Shown here piece by piece: positions 22,940 to 31,841 of a stretch of 32,256 nt of DNA (position 1 is its first letter; every line of letters starts with the position of its first letter). The notes beneath the pieces were generated by a model. It had not been told where the DNA came from, did no database searches, and was given only the letters and a program-made list of their open reading frames with translations. A program made the position numbers and the translations under genes. The stretch is from Alphaproteobacteria bacterium (lineage in GTDB: Bacteria; Pseudomonadota; Alphaproteobacteria; Caulobacterales; Caulobacteraceae), in NCBI GenBank assembly GCA_018820665.1, contig JAHJNW010000136.1, forward strand, positions 1 to 32,256, written 5' to 3'.

Positions 22940-22965
22940 AATGCGAAGCGGCGCCGCCCCGTTCC
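22940..22965 (-). promoter_or_regulatory. Weak EcfG-like box before the 103-residue gene
   Basis: On the minus strand: GGAAC, 17 bases, CATT, one base off consensus, ending 20 bases before the start codon. The leader would be very short but still contains the AGGAG ribosome site. Confidence 0.25.
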
Positions 22966-23045
22966 CGGCAAGCAGGGTAAAGGGCTGACAACCGTCGCCG
23001 GTGTGTTTCTGTTGCATCACAACCCGTCGGTCGCGGAACTGTCTT

Positions 23046-24059
<1,014 letters not shown>

Positions 24060-24105
24060 CGGGCGCGGTCCATACACCGAACCGGGCGGCGATGCGACCA
24101 TCGGG

Positions 24106-24130
24106 GGAACCGTGGCGGTCCCTGACGGTT
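24106..24130 (+). promoter_or_regulatory. EcfG-type general-stress promoter before the DUF4142 gene
   Basis: GGAAC (24106-24110), 16 bases, GGTT (24127-24130), ending 26 bases before ATG 24157, leaving room for a short leader with the AAGGAGG ribosome site. Geometry is identical to the sites at 20545 and 30586. Confidence 0.65.
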
Positions 24131-24156
24131 GTCGGGGTCTCAAGGAGGAATTTTCC

Positions 24157-24732
24157 ATGATCAGACCACTTCTCGCCGGCGTCGCCTGCGTCGCTCTTCT
24201 CGCCGCCTGTAACCAGGAACAAACGCCCGAGCCTGTCGACAACGTCCAGGACATGGCGTCCGCGCCGGTCGGACAGATGTCGGCCGCGACGCTCGGCGCC
24301 AATACCGTCGGCGGCTATGTGCCGAACGCGGCGGAAGGGGACATGTATGAAATCATGGCCGCCGACATCGCCCTGGAGCGTTCGCAGAATGCGCAGATCC
24401 GGGAGCTGGCCCAGATGATCAAGACCGATCACACGGCCGCCTCCAACGCCATGAAGGCCGTGGTTCCCCAGGCTGCGCCCGACGTCGCCCTGCCGACCGA
24501 GCTGGACGAGCGCCGTCAGGGACTGCTGGACAACCTGCGCTCGGCCTCGGCGGAGAATTTCGAGATGACCTGGATCGATCAGCAGATCGCCGCGCATAAC
24601 GAGGCCCTGACCCTGCACCGCGGCTTCTCGGACAACACGGACGCGCCGCAACTGGCGGAGCACGCCCGCTCGGTCGTGCCGAAGATCGAGGCGCACCTGC
24701 GTCAGGCGGAGCAGATCAAGGCGGCGATGTAA
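24157..24732 (+). CDS. DUF4142 lipoprotein (ferritin-like helical bundle)
   Basis: A 191-residue envelope lipoprotein. A lipobox LLAAC gives Cys18 as the lipid-anchored residue. Residues ~60-190 form the DUF4142 helical domain, with features such as EIMAADIALERSQNAQIREL, KTDHTAAS and WIDQQIAAHNEALTLH. DUF4142 proteins are predicted ferritin-like bundles, with no enzymatic activity established. AAGGAGG (24142-24148) lies 8 bases before the ATG. The EcfG-type promoter fits the frequent stress induction of this family in alphaproteobacteria. Confidence 0.88.
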   Translation: MIRPLLAGVACVALLAACNQEQTPEPVDNVQDMASAPVGQMSAATLGANTVGGYVPNAAEGDMYEIMAADIALERSQNAQIRELAQMIKTDHTAASNAMKAVVPQAAPDVALPTELDERRQGLLDNLRSASAENFEMTWIDQQIAAHNEALTLHRGFSDNTDAPQLAEHARSVVPKIEAHLRQAEQIKAAM

Positions 24733-24757
24733 CCATCGTCCCCGTGACGTGAACGAG

Positions 24758-24786
24758 GGCCGGCGCTGATCAGGCGCCGGCCTTTT
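24758..24786 (+). terminator. Rho-independent terminator of the DUF4142 gene
   Basis: Stem GGCCGGCGC (24758-24766) with GCGCCGGCC (24774-24782), loop TGATCAG, then TTTT. The stop codon of the convergent Kef-type gene (24770-24772 on the minus strand) lies in the loop. The minus strand lacks a T-run, so it works mainly for the plus-strand gene. Confidence 0.85.
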
Positions 24787-26626
24787 CGCGTTCCTCGCCC
24801 TCTTCCAGCGCCTCGGCCGCCTCCTCGTTGAGGGCCGTGCCCTCACGGCGGGGCTTGATGTAGGGCTCGGGCCGGGTGGTGGCGATGTTGCCGCGCATAA
24901 GCGAGCGCCCTCCGGTGATGCCCTCGACCAGCTGGATCGAGAGGCGCTGCTCGTCGCGGCGGCGCACATCCTCGATCGTTTCCGTCGCTTCATCGGCGGA
25001 GAAGCCGAGATCGATCAGCACCTGCTCGCCGAACACCAGGGCTGATTCAAAGGTTTCGCGCAGCTGATATTCGACGCCGGCCTGAACGAGGCGGATGGCG
25101 TGGCCGCGGTCGTAGGCCCGGACGAACAGTTTGGTCAGCGGGAATTCGGATTTGACCAGCTCGACGATGCGGTCGGCGGTCTCCTGTTTGTCGACGCAGA
25201 CGAGGATGGTTTCGGCCTCGCCAGCGCCCGAAGCACGCAGGACGTCGAGGCGGGCGCCGTCGCCATAATAGACCTTGAAGCCGAAATTGCCGGCGGCCTG
25301 GATCATCTCGACGTCCATGTCGATGATCGACACATCGACGTCGCGGGCCAGCAGGGGCTGGGACACGACCTGGGCGAAGCGGCCGAAGCCGATGATCAGC
25401 ACCCGTTCGCGCAGATCGGCGGCGCGGTCGACGCCGTCGGCGTCGTCGGGCGACAGGGCCTCGTTCGGACGCAGCCGGTCGGCCAGCATGACCCTGAGCG
25501 GCGTCAGGGCCATCGACAGGATGACCACCGCCGAGAGGATGGCGGCGGTGCGGGCGTCGAACAGTCCGGCGGCGAAGGCGGTCGAGTAGATGACGAAGGC
25601 GAACTCGCCCCCCTCCCCCATCAGGGCGGCGCGCAACAGGCTCTCACCATGCATGCGCTTGAGCCGGGCCACGGCGTAGACGGCGATCATCTTGGCCGAC
25701 ATGAAGGCCGCCAGTCCACCCAGCACCCAGACCCAGTCGGCGAACACCACGCGCACGTCCAGCGACATGCCGACGCTGAGGAAGAACAGGCCGAGCAACA
25801 GGCCGCGGAACGGCTCGACATCGGCCTCGAGCTGGTGGCGGAAGGTCGATTCCGACAGCAGAACCCCCGCCAGGAAGGCGCCCATGGCCATGGACAGGCC
25901 GCCGAGGTTCATGGCGTAGGCGGCGCCCAGCACGACGAACAGCGCCCCCATGGTCATGACCTCGCGGCCGCCGTAGCGGGCCAGCAGGCGGAAGAACGGA
26001 TTCACCACCCAGCGCCCGGCGACATAGACCAGCGCCACCGCGCCGATGGCGAGGGCGACGGTGATCCAGATGGGATTGCCGGTCTCCACCGCCGAGCCGT
26101 AGGTCCCCGCCAGCACCGCCACCAGGGCCAGCAGGGGCACGATGGCGAGGTCCTCGAACAGCAGGATGGAGATGACCCGCTGGCCCGCAGGCGCGGCGTT
26201 CTCATTGCGCTCCTGCAGCAGCTGCATGACGATCGCGGTCGACGACAGGGCGAAGCCGAAACCGGCGATCACGGCGGCGTACCAGGCCAGGCCGGCGGCG
26301 AGGGCGAGGCCGGTCAGCAGCACGGCGCAGACCAGCACCTGGACCGCGCCGAGGCCGAAGATCTCGCGCCTGAGGCTCCAGAGCCGCGCCGGCCGCATCT
26401 CCAGACCGATGATGAACAGGAACATGACGACGCCCAGCTCGGCGACGTGCAGCACCGATTCCGGATCGCGCACCACGCCCAGGGCCGAGGGGCCGATCAG
26501 CAGGCCGGCGGCGAGATAGCCGAGCACCGAGCCGAGGCCAAAACGGCGGAACAGGGTGGCGGCCACGACCATCGCCGCCAGCAAGGCGACGGCGTGCCCC
26601 AGGCCCATGCTGGTTGTCTCATGCAT
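24770..26626 (-). CDS. KefB/KefC-type monovalent cation:proton antiporter
   Basis: A 618-residue CPA2 antiporter. About twelve hydrophobic segments in residues 1-385 form the Na/H-exchanger domain (for example FALSSTAIVMQLLQERNE and LFEDLAIVPLL). An RCK/TrkA-N NAD-binding domain starts at about 406 (RERVLIIGFGRFAQVV) and carries a Rossmann Asp (SIIDMD). The C-terminal ~50 residues are polar, ending in an acidic EEAAEALEEGEE tail. Glutathione-gated K+ efflux is the known role of E. coli KefB/C; gating here is unknown, and no KefF/KefG partner gene is nearby. ATG 26626 is supported by GAGGGGA upstream and by the family N-terminus. Confidence 0.92.
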   Translation of the reverse strand: MHETTSMGLGHAVALLAAMVVAATLFRRFGLGSVLGYLAAGLLIGPSALGVVRDPESVLHVAELGVVMFLFIIGLEMRPARLWSLRREIFGLGAVQVLVCAVLLTGLALAAGLAWYAAVIAGFGFALSSTAIVMQLLQERNENAAPAGQRVISILLFEDLAIVPLLALVAVLAGTYGSAVETGNPIWITVALAIGAVALVYVAGRWVVNPFFRLLARYGGREVMTMGALFVVLGAAYAMNLGGLSMAMGAFLAGVLLSESTFRHQLEADVEPFRGLLLGLFFLSVGMSLDVRVVFADWVWVLGGLAAFMSAKMIAVYAVARLKRMHGESLLRAALMGEGGEFAFVIYSTAFAAGLFDARTAAILSAVVILSMALTPLRVMLADRLRPNEALSPDDADGVDRAADLRERVLIIGFGRFAQVVSQPLLARDVDVSIIDMDVEMIQAAGNFGFKVYYGDGARLDVLRASGAGEAETILVCVDKQETADRIVELVKSEFPLTKLFVRAYDRGHAIRLVQAGVEYQLRETFESALVFGEQVLIDLGFSADEATETIEDVRRRDEQRLSIQLVEGITGGRSLMRGNIATTRPEPYIKPRREGTALNEEAAEALEEGEEREKAGA

Positions 26627-26774
26627 CGCCGGTCCCCTCTCTGCGCGAGCCCTCATTGTGGCGACGCGGGCCGGCCGACGCCAGCCCGATGCGTCAGGCA
26701 TCGTCAGGCGACCGCGGCGCCGATTGGCGGGATGATCGAAGGCGTGCTGATGCACGAAACAGGGAGCGACGCCG

Positions 26775-28556
26775 ATGACGACCTATCCGCTGAGACGCAG
26801 TCTGGCCACCGTGCTGGCGGCCTCCCTCGCCGGGCCGCTGGCCCCCGCGCCGGTCACGGCCGGGGTCGGGCCGGACCTCGCCCGGGACGGGGTGGTCTCG
26901 CCCGACAACTGCCGCGCGGTGGGGATCGACCTCGCGCAGCCCCGGCCGGAGGTCTACCGGGGCCGGGTCGCTGCGACGGGGGGCGCCCGGGCCATGACGG
27001 GGCCCATGCCGCCGCCGCCCCCGCCGCCTCCCCCGCCGCCGGCTCCGATGGCGGCTCAGACGGCGGACGTCATCGTCTCGGCCTCCCGGATGCGCGGCGA
27101 GGCCGCCTATGTCCCGCCGCCCGCGACGGTCGCGCGCGACACCGAACGCTATCCCGACGCGACTCCCAACCCGGTGAAGCGCGTCGCCGACGAGCCGGTC
27201 TCGACCTTTTCGATCGACGTCGACACGGCCAGCTATTCGAACGTGCGCCGCTTCATCGAGGAGGGCCGGCGACCGCCCGCCGATGCGGTGCGGGTCGAGG
27301 AGATGATCAATTATTTCGACTACGGCTATGCGCGGCCGGGGTCGGCGTCGGAGCCGTTCGCCGTCACCACCGCCGTCGTGGCCTCGCCCTGGTCGCAGGG
27401 ACGCCAGATCGTCCATGTGGCGTTGCAGGGCTATGAGCTGCCGGAGAGCCAGCGCCGGCCGTTGAACCTGACCTTCATGGTCGACGTCTCGGGCTCGATG
27501 CATTCGCCGGACAAGCTGGCGATGGCGCAGGCGTCGATGAACCTGATCATCGACCGGCTGCGGCCGCAGGACCGGGTCGCGGTGACCTACTACGCCTCGG
27601 ACGTCGGCACCGCCGTCGGGCCGACCCCGGGCGACCAGAAGCTGAAGCTGCGCTGCGCCGTGGCGGCCCTGAACGCCGGCGGCTCGACCGCCGGGGCCCA
27701 GGGGATGGTCAACGCCTACAGCCAGGCCGAGGCCGCGTTCGGGCGCGACAAGGTCAACCGCATCCTGATGTTCACCGACGGCGACTTCAACGTCGGCGTG
27801 ACCAATGACCAGCGGCTGGAGGACTATGTCGCCGCCAAGCGCGGGACGGGGATCTATCTGTCGATCTACGGCTATGGCCGGGGCAACTACCAGGACGCCC
27901 GGATGCAGGCCATCGCCCAGGCCGGGAATGGGACGGCGGCTTATGTGAACAACCTCGAGGAGGCGCGGCGGCTATTCGGCCCGGCCTTCGACCGTGGGGC
28001 CTTCCCGATCGCCGACGACGTCAAGATCCAGGTCGAGTTCAATCCGGCGCGGGTCAGCGAATACCGGCTGATCGGCTATGAGACGCGGCTGCTGAACGAG
28101 GAGGATTTCGCCAACGACCGCGTCGATGCGGGCGAGGTGGGGTCGGGGGCGGCGGTGACGGCGCTGTACGAGATCACCCCGGTCGGCGGACCGAGCCAGA
28201 TCGCCGACAGACGCTATGACGCCAACCGGATCGGGGTCGGCGGGGGCGACCCCGAGGGCGAGATCGGCTTTGTCCAGGTGCGCTACAAACTGCCGGGCGA
28301 GCGGGATTCGCGGCTGATGCAGCGGGCGGTGGCGAGCGCGACCGGGCGGCCGTCGGAAAGGACGCGGTGGGCGCTGGCGGTGGCGGCCTTCGGGCAGACG
28401 CTGCGGAATGATCCGTGGATGGGGGCGGGGTACGGTTGGGATCAAATCCTGGCGCAGGCGCAGGGCGCGCGGGGCGAGGACCCTTACGGCGAGCGGGCGG
28501 ACTTCGTGCAGTTGGTGCGGGCGGCCGGGGCGATGGAGGGGCAGGCGCGGCCGTAG
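26775..28556 (+). CDS. YfbK-type von Willebrand factor A protein with DUF3520
   Basis: A 593-residue envelope protein. A probable signal sequence (residues 1-29) is followed by a low-complexity region with eleven consecutive prolines (79-89). Then comes the vWF_A N-terminal region (about 125-230), the vWA domain with MIDAS motif DVSGS (237-241) and FTDGDFNVG, and a C-terminal DUF3520 region (about 420-585). It probably binds a partner through a metal-dependent site; YfbK-family function is not established. Residues 98-105 (DVIVSASR) resemble the start of a TonB-dependent receptor plug, probably by chance. GGAG at 26763-26766 precedes the ATG. Confidence 0.88.
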   Translation: MTTYPLRRSLATVLAASLAGPLAPAPVTAGVGPDLARDGVVSPDNCRAVGIDLAQPRPEVYRGRVAATGGARAMTGPMPPPPPPPPPPPAPMAAQTADVIVSASRMRGEAAYVPPPATVARDTERYPDATPNPVKRVADEPVSTFSIDVDTASYSNVRRFIEEGRRPPADAVRVEEMINYFDYGYARPGSASEPFAVTTAVVASPWSQGRQIVHVALQGYELPESQRRPLNLTFMVDVSGSMHSPDKLAMAQASMNLIIDRLRPQDRVAVTYYASDVGTAVGPTPGDQKLKLRCAVAALNAGGSTAGAQGMVNAYSQAEAAFGRDKVNRILMFTDGDFNVGVTNDQRLEDYVAAKRGTGIYLSIYGYGRGNYQDARMQAIAQAGNGTAAYVNNLEEARRLFGPAFDRGAFPIADDVKIQVEFNPARVSEYRLIGYETRLLNEEDFANDRVDAGEVGSGAAVTALYEITPVGGPSQIADRRYDANRIGVGGGDPEGEIGFVQVRYKLPGERDSRLMQRAVASATGRPSERTRWALAVAAFGQTLRNDPWMGAGYGWDQILAQAQGARGEDPYGERADFVQLVRAAGAMEGQARP

Positions 28557-28564
28557 TCGCGGAC

Positions 28565-28744
28565 CTTGTCATCCCGGACGCCGCGCAAAGCGGCGATCCG
28601 GGACGACAGCCCGACAGCGAGCAGGGTGGCCCTCGCGCCAGGCCTGACCTGTCTCCCGGATAGCTGCTGCCGCAGCTTCCGGGAGTATTGTATTGTGGCG
28701 TCCGCCGTCCCGGCTCTCCGCTTCGCTTCGGCCGGGATGACAAG
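28565..28744. repeat. Composite three-hairpin repeat element with 13-base inverted ends
   Basis: Perfect 13-base inverted termini, CTTGTCATCCCGG (28565-28577) and CCGGGATGACAAG (28732-28744), enclose the element. Hairpin 1 (28572-28603) has a 13-pair stem with one bulged A. Hairpin 2 (28653-28685) has CTCCCGGA/TCCGGGAG plus AGCTGC/GCAGCT with one bulged T. Hairpin 3 (about 28709-28740) is CCCGGC/GCCGGG-based. No open frame fits. GTCATCCCGG-type repeats are common in alphaproteobacterial intergenic DNA, so this is probably a MITE or REP-like element. Confidence 0.75.
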
Positions 28745-28826
28745 CGCTGAACCTTGGTCGAGCGGAGATTGGACGCCATTCTCTCGCCTCCTCTCCCAAT
28801 GGAAGAGGGTTCGTGCATGATTGCGA
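28745..28826. other. Intergenic remainder after the three-hairpin element
   Basis: 82 bases before the glycosylase gene. A weak short hairpin (CCTCT/AGAGG around 28790-28808) is present. No clear promoter or ribosome site is seen, although GGAAGAGGG (28801-28809) might serve as a distant one. Confidence 0.4.
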
Positions 28827-30038
28827 GTGACTGAAACTCTCTCCCCCAAGACCGCCCGCCGCATCGCCCTGTCCGCCCAGGGCTTCGGCCGGACGTCCCC
28901 CGCGGCGCCCGGCCGAAAGCACGTCAGGGACCTGGTCGGCAGGCTCGGCGTGGTTCAGATCGACAGCGTCAATGTGGTGACGCGGACCCACTATCTGCCG
29001 GCGTTTTCACGGCTGGGGGACTATCCGCGCGAGGCGCTGGAGGCCGAGGCCTGGGGGACGCGGCGGGGGTTGTTCGAATACTGGGGGCATGAGGCGTCGC
29101 TGCTGCCGATGGACCTGCAGCCGCTGCTGCGCTGGCGCATGGCGCGGGCCGAGGCGGGCGAGATGTGGACGGGACTGGCGCGGTTCGGGCGCGAGCGGCG
29201 CGACTATATCGACGGGGTGCTGACCGAGATCGAGCGGCGCGGGCCGGTGACCGGCGCGGACTTCAACGATGCGCCGCGCGGGGCGCCCGGCTGGTGGTCG
29301 TGGTCCGACGGCAAGCGAGCGCTGGAGTGGCTGTTTTGGGCCGGGATGATCACCACGAAGACGCGGCGCGGCTTCGAGCGGGTCTATGACCTGACGGAAC
29401 GGGCCCTGCCCTCCCGCATCGTCGACCTGCCGACGCCGGCCGAGGCGGACGCCCAGCGCGAACTGGTGCGGATCGCCGCGCAGGCGCTGGGGGTGGCGAC
29501 GCAGGCGGACCTGCGGGATTATTTCCGGCTGCCGCTGGCCGAGGCGAAGGCGCGGGTCGCGGAGCTGGTCGAGGCCGGCGAGCTGACGCCGGCGACGGTG
29601 AAGGGGTGGCGGCATCCGGCCTATCTGGCGGCGGCGGCGCGGACGCCGCGCAAGGTGGCGGGGGCGGCCCTGCTGTCGCCGTTCGACAATCTGATCTGGA
29701 CCCGGGACCGGACCGAGCGGCTGTTCGGGACGCGGGTGCGGCTGGAGATCTACACCCCGGCGCACAAGCGGACGCACGGGTATTATGTGCTGCCCTTCCT
29801 TGAGGACGAGGCGATCACGGCGCGGGTCGATCTGAAGTCGGACCGGCAGACCGGGGTGCTGCGGGTGCAGGCGGCGTGGCGCGAGCCGGACGCGACGGCG
29901 GAGACGGCCGAACGCCTGGCCGCGGCGCTGAAGCGGATGGCAGGATGGCTGGGGCTGGAGGGCGTCGAAGTCGTCGGCAAGGGCGATCTGGCCGACGCCC
30001 TTGCCAAGGCGTTTTCAGTCCGGGGCAGCGAGGGATAA
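28827..30038 (+). CDS. ycaQ: Winged-helix DNA glycosylase, YcaQ/AlkX (HTH_42) type
   Basis: A ~403-residue HTH_42 family protein. E. coli YcaQ (AlkX) unhooks DNA interstrand crosslinks and removes bulky alkylation. The catalytic motif of that subgroup, Gln-hydrophobic-Asp, is present as QID near residue 44 in RLGVVQIDSVNVV (the AlkZ subgroup has Gln-x-Gln). Other family motifs visible are FEYWGHEASLLP, WWSWSDGKRALEWLF and LLSPFDNLIWTRDR. The start is uncertain: GTG 28827 is used, and TTG 28821 is also possible; neither has a good ribosome site. Substrate range is inferred from the motif. Confidence 0.87.
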   Translation: MTETLSPKTARRIALSAQGFGRTSPAAPGRKHVRDLVGRLGVVQIDSVNVVTRTHYLPAFSRLGDYPREALEAEAWGTRRGLFEYWGHEASLLPMDLQPLLRWRMARAEAGEMWTGLARFGRERRDYIDGVLTEIERRGPVTGADFNDAPRGAPGWWSWSDGKRALEWLFWAGMITTKTRRGFERVYDLTERALPSRIVDLPTPAEADAQRELVRIAAQALGVATQADLRDYFRLPLAEAKARVAELVEAGELTPATVKGWRHPAYLAAAARTPRKVAGAALLSPFDNLIWTRDRTERLFGTRVRLEIYTPAHKRTHGYYVLPFLEDEAITARVDLKSDRQTGVLRVQAAWREPDATAETAERLAAALKRMAGWLGLEGVEVVGKGDLADALAKAFSVRGSEG

Positions 30039-30064
30039 GGCCGCCCCGCTTGCGGGACGGCCTT
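30037..30064. terminator. Hairpin between convergent genes, terminator-like
   Basis: AAGGCCG (30037-30043) pairs with CGGCCTT (30058-30064), with an inner CCCG/CGGG stem and one mismatch. The stem begins in the TAA stop of the glycosylase gene. T-runs are short on both strands, so it may be a weak bidirectional terminator. Confidence 0.55.
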
Positions 30065-30078
30065 CGCAGGCGGATCGA

Positions 30079-30486
30079 CTACCAGCGGGTGCGGTAGACC
30101 GAACGCTGGAGCTGATACTCGACGCGGTCGAGGCGGCGGCTCAAGTCATGATATTCGGCCCGGCTCAGGCCGTTGCGGGCGTAGCGGTATTCGAGACTAC
30201 GGTACTGGTTCAACTGGCGGGCCAGGTCACGCGCCTCAAGACGATGGACGCCGCCGCTCCAGGCGAGACGATCGACGTGCTGCGCCAGGACCTGGGCGCG
30301 GTAGTGCAGGTCGCGCGGGGTCTGGCCGTAGCCGCGCGCCGGGCCGTAGCCGTAGGGCTGGCTGTAGCCGGGCGAGCCGACGCCGATGCTGAGGCTGAAA
30401 TTCTGGGCCAGCGCCGGGGTCGCGACCGTGACCGCGGACGCCGCCAGCAGGGGGAGCAGGGCTTTCCTGATCAGGGCGATCTTCAT
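30079..30486 (-). CDS. Small secreted basic protein, function unknown
   Basis: A 134-residue exported protein, with signal peptide MKIALIRKALLPLLAASAVT and cleavage after ALAQ. Next comes a Gly/Tyr/Pro-rich linker (GSPGYSQPYGYGPARGYGQ), then an Arg/Tyr-rich helical C-terminus with LRRQ-like repeats (ARQLNQYRSLEYRYARNGLS and onward). This layout is common among uncharacterised periplasmic proteins of Caulobacteraceae and sphingomonads. AAAGGAC (complement of 30494-30500) precedes ATG 30486. No function can be assigned. Confidence 0.8.
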   Translation of the reverse strand: MKIALIRKALLPLLAASAVTVATPALAQNFSLSIGVGSPGYSQPYGYGPARGYGQTPRDLHYRAQVLAQHVDRLAWSGGVHRLEARDLARQLNQYRSLEYRYARNGLSRAEYHDLSRRLDRVEYQLQRSVYRTRW

Positions 30487-30585
30487 GGCGTTTGTCCTTT
30501 CGGAGCCGGGACGATTCCCGGGGATGAAGGCCATAAAGCAGGTCGCGGGTGACACGACCCTGAGCGGCTCGTTGTCCAGCTGTCA

Positions 30586-30610
30586 GGAACCGGGGAACGG
30601 CCCGGGGGTT
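30586..30610 (+). promoter_or_regulatory. EcfG-type general-stress promoter before the twin-CBS gene
   Basis: GGAAC (30586-30590), 16 bases, GGTT (30607-30610), ending 33 bases before ATG 30644. It is the third exact GGAAC-N16-GGTT site in the window. Confidence 0.65.
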
Positions 30611-30643
30611 CTGTCGGGAAGCCGACAAACAGGAGAAGAGCCG

Positions 30644-31054
30644 ATGAAAGTTCGCGACGTGATGAGCAAGGACGTGCAAGTCGCCCGCCCGGGAGACACC
30701 CTGCAGGAGGTCGCCTCGCGCATGGCCAGCGGCGACTTCGGCTTCATGCCGGTGGCCGACGGCGATCGCCTGATCGGCACGATCACCGACCGCGACATCG
30801 CCGTGCGGGCCGTGGCCGGCGGCGCCTCTTTCAGTTCGCCGGTGGTGGAGTACATCAGCCGCGACGCCCAGACCGCCTATGCCGACGACGACCTGAAGAC
30901 GGTGCTGGACGCCATGGGCTCGAAACAGATCCGCCGCCTGCCGGTGCTGGACAAGGACGAGCGCCTGGTCGGGGTGGTGTCGCTGGGCGACCTGTCGATC
31001 CGGGTGAAGGAGAAATACGCCGGCGAGGCGCTGGAAGACATTTCCCGCCCCTGA
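30644..31054 (+). CDS. Twin CBS-domain protein
   Basis: A 136-residue protein made of two CBS domains (about residues 1-58 and 68-125). MKVRDVMSKDVQVARPGDTL opens the first, GTITDRDIAVRA closes it, and RRLPVLDKDERLVGVVSLGD closes the second. Such stand-alone CBS pairs bind adenine nucleotides and regulate partners; the partner is unknown. AGGAG (30631-30635) lies 8 bases before the ATG. An EcfG-type promoter suggests stress induction, as reported for CBS proteins in several alphaproteobacteria. Confidence 0.92.
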   Translation: MKVRDVMSKDVQVARPGDTLQEVASRMASGDFGFMPVADGDRLIGTITDRDIAVRAVAGGASFSSPVVEYISRDAQTAYADDDLKTVLDAMGSKQIRRLPVLDKDERLVGVVSLGDLSIRVKEKYAGEALEDISRP

Positions 31055-31156
31055 CGCGTTGAGGAGGGCGGGCCGTCAAGGTCCGCTTAACCCTTTCGCC
31101 AAACCACGTGTTCACCCGGGCTGGCGCATGCTCGCCGTTCACGATGGGAGACGCCG

Positions 31157-31729
31157 ATGGCGCGCGCGCAATTCCAGAAAGGCCAGAAGGTCTGGGTCGA
31201 GTGTGTCGGCGCCTGGGCCCAGATCGAAAAGGTCCAGCCGGTCTGGGCCAAGGGCTTCGAGGAGCCGGTGCGGGTCACCTATGACGTCGGCCTCGGCCGC
31301 GAGTTTCTGGGCCACGAACTGCTGCTGCCGAGCGAAGACCCGGCGGCCAACGCCGGCGAGAGCTGGCGGCTGATGCGAGCCCGCAACAAGTGGCAGGCGG
31401 CCGAGGACACGCCGCACCACCCCTTCCCCGGCACCTATCCGGTGGTGGTCACCGACAAGGCCGACTGGGGCGGATGGCGCGTGCCGGGGGCGGAGTACGA
31501 CCGCGATCCGGAGCAGATCGAATTCCAGGCCCGGCTGATCGCCGCCGCGCCGCGGCTGATGGCCTTGGCCGAGCGGATGGTGGCGGCGGTCGATGACGCC
31601 CCCGAGGATGCGCCGCCGGAGATGCAGTCGCTGGCCCGCGACGCCCGCACCGTGCTGAAGACCGTGACGGACGTGCTGGGGGCGCCGGAGATGGCCGCCG
31701 CACCCTCGGCGCCGTCGCGGGCGGCCTGA
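31157..31729 (+). CDS. Hypothetical 190-residue protein
   Basis: I do not recognise the family. The N-terminal ~60 residues are beta-rich in style (KGQKVWVECVGAWAQIEKVQ, EPVRVTYDVGLG), suggesting an SH3-like or similar small barrel. The middle is Trp-rich (ESWRLMRARNKW, ADWGGWRVPGAEY). The C-terminal part is an Ala/Arg/Met-rich helix (about residues 125-175). There is no signal peptide or membrane span. GGGAGA at 31146-31151 supports ATG 31157. The gene stands alone, 102 bases after the CBS gene. Confidence 0.78.
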   Translation: MARAQFQKGQKVWVECVGAWAQIEKVQPVWAKGFEEPVRVTYDVGLGREFLGHELLLPSEDPAANAGESWRLMRARNKWQAAEDTPHHPFPGTYPVVVTDKADWGGWRVPGAEYDRDPEQIEFQARLIAAAPRLMALAERMVAAVDDAPEDAPPEMQSLARDARTVLKTVTDVLGAPEMAAAPSAPSRAA

Positions 31730-31841
31730 CGGAAGGCGACCGTCCCCGCAATTGAACGACCCGTCGAGCGACAAGCCTCGACAGGAATCCGCGACGCAGC
31801 CTAGATTCAGCCATCGTCGCCGAATCGTCCGGGAGAGCGCC
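31730..31841. other. Intergenic region before the edge gene
   Basis: 112 bases. No clear hairpin terminator follows the upstream gene. GGGAGAG at 31831-31837 is a good ribosome site for the TTG at 31842. No promoter is confidently seen. Confidence 0.4.

Noticed and set aside
25100..27436. 778-codon open frame on the plus strand
   Set aside because: Antisense to the Kef-type antiporter and then out of frame over the start of the vWA gene; composition is low-complexity Asp/His/Gln/Gly.
28565..28744. Structured RNA gene or riboswitch before the glycosylase
   Set aside because: The perfect inverted ends and repeated CCCGG palindromes fit a dispersed repeat better, and no promoter or regulated-gene logic is seen.
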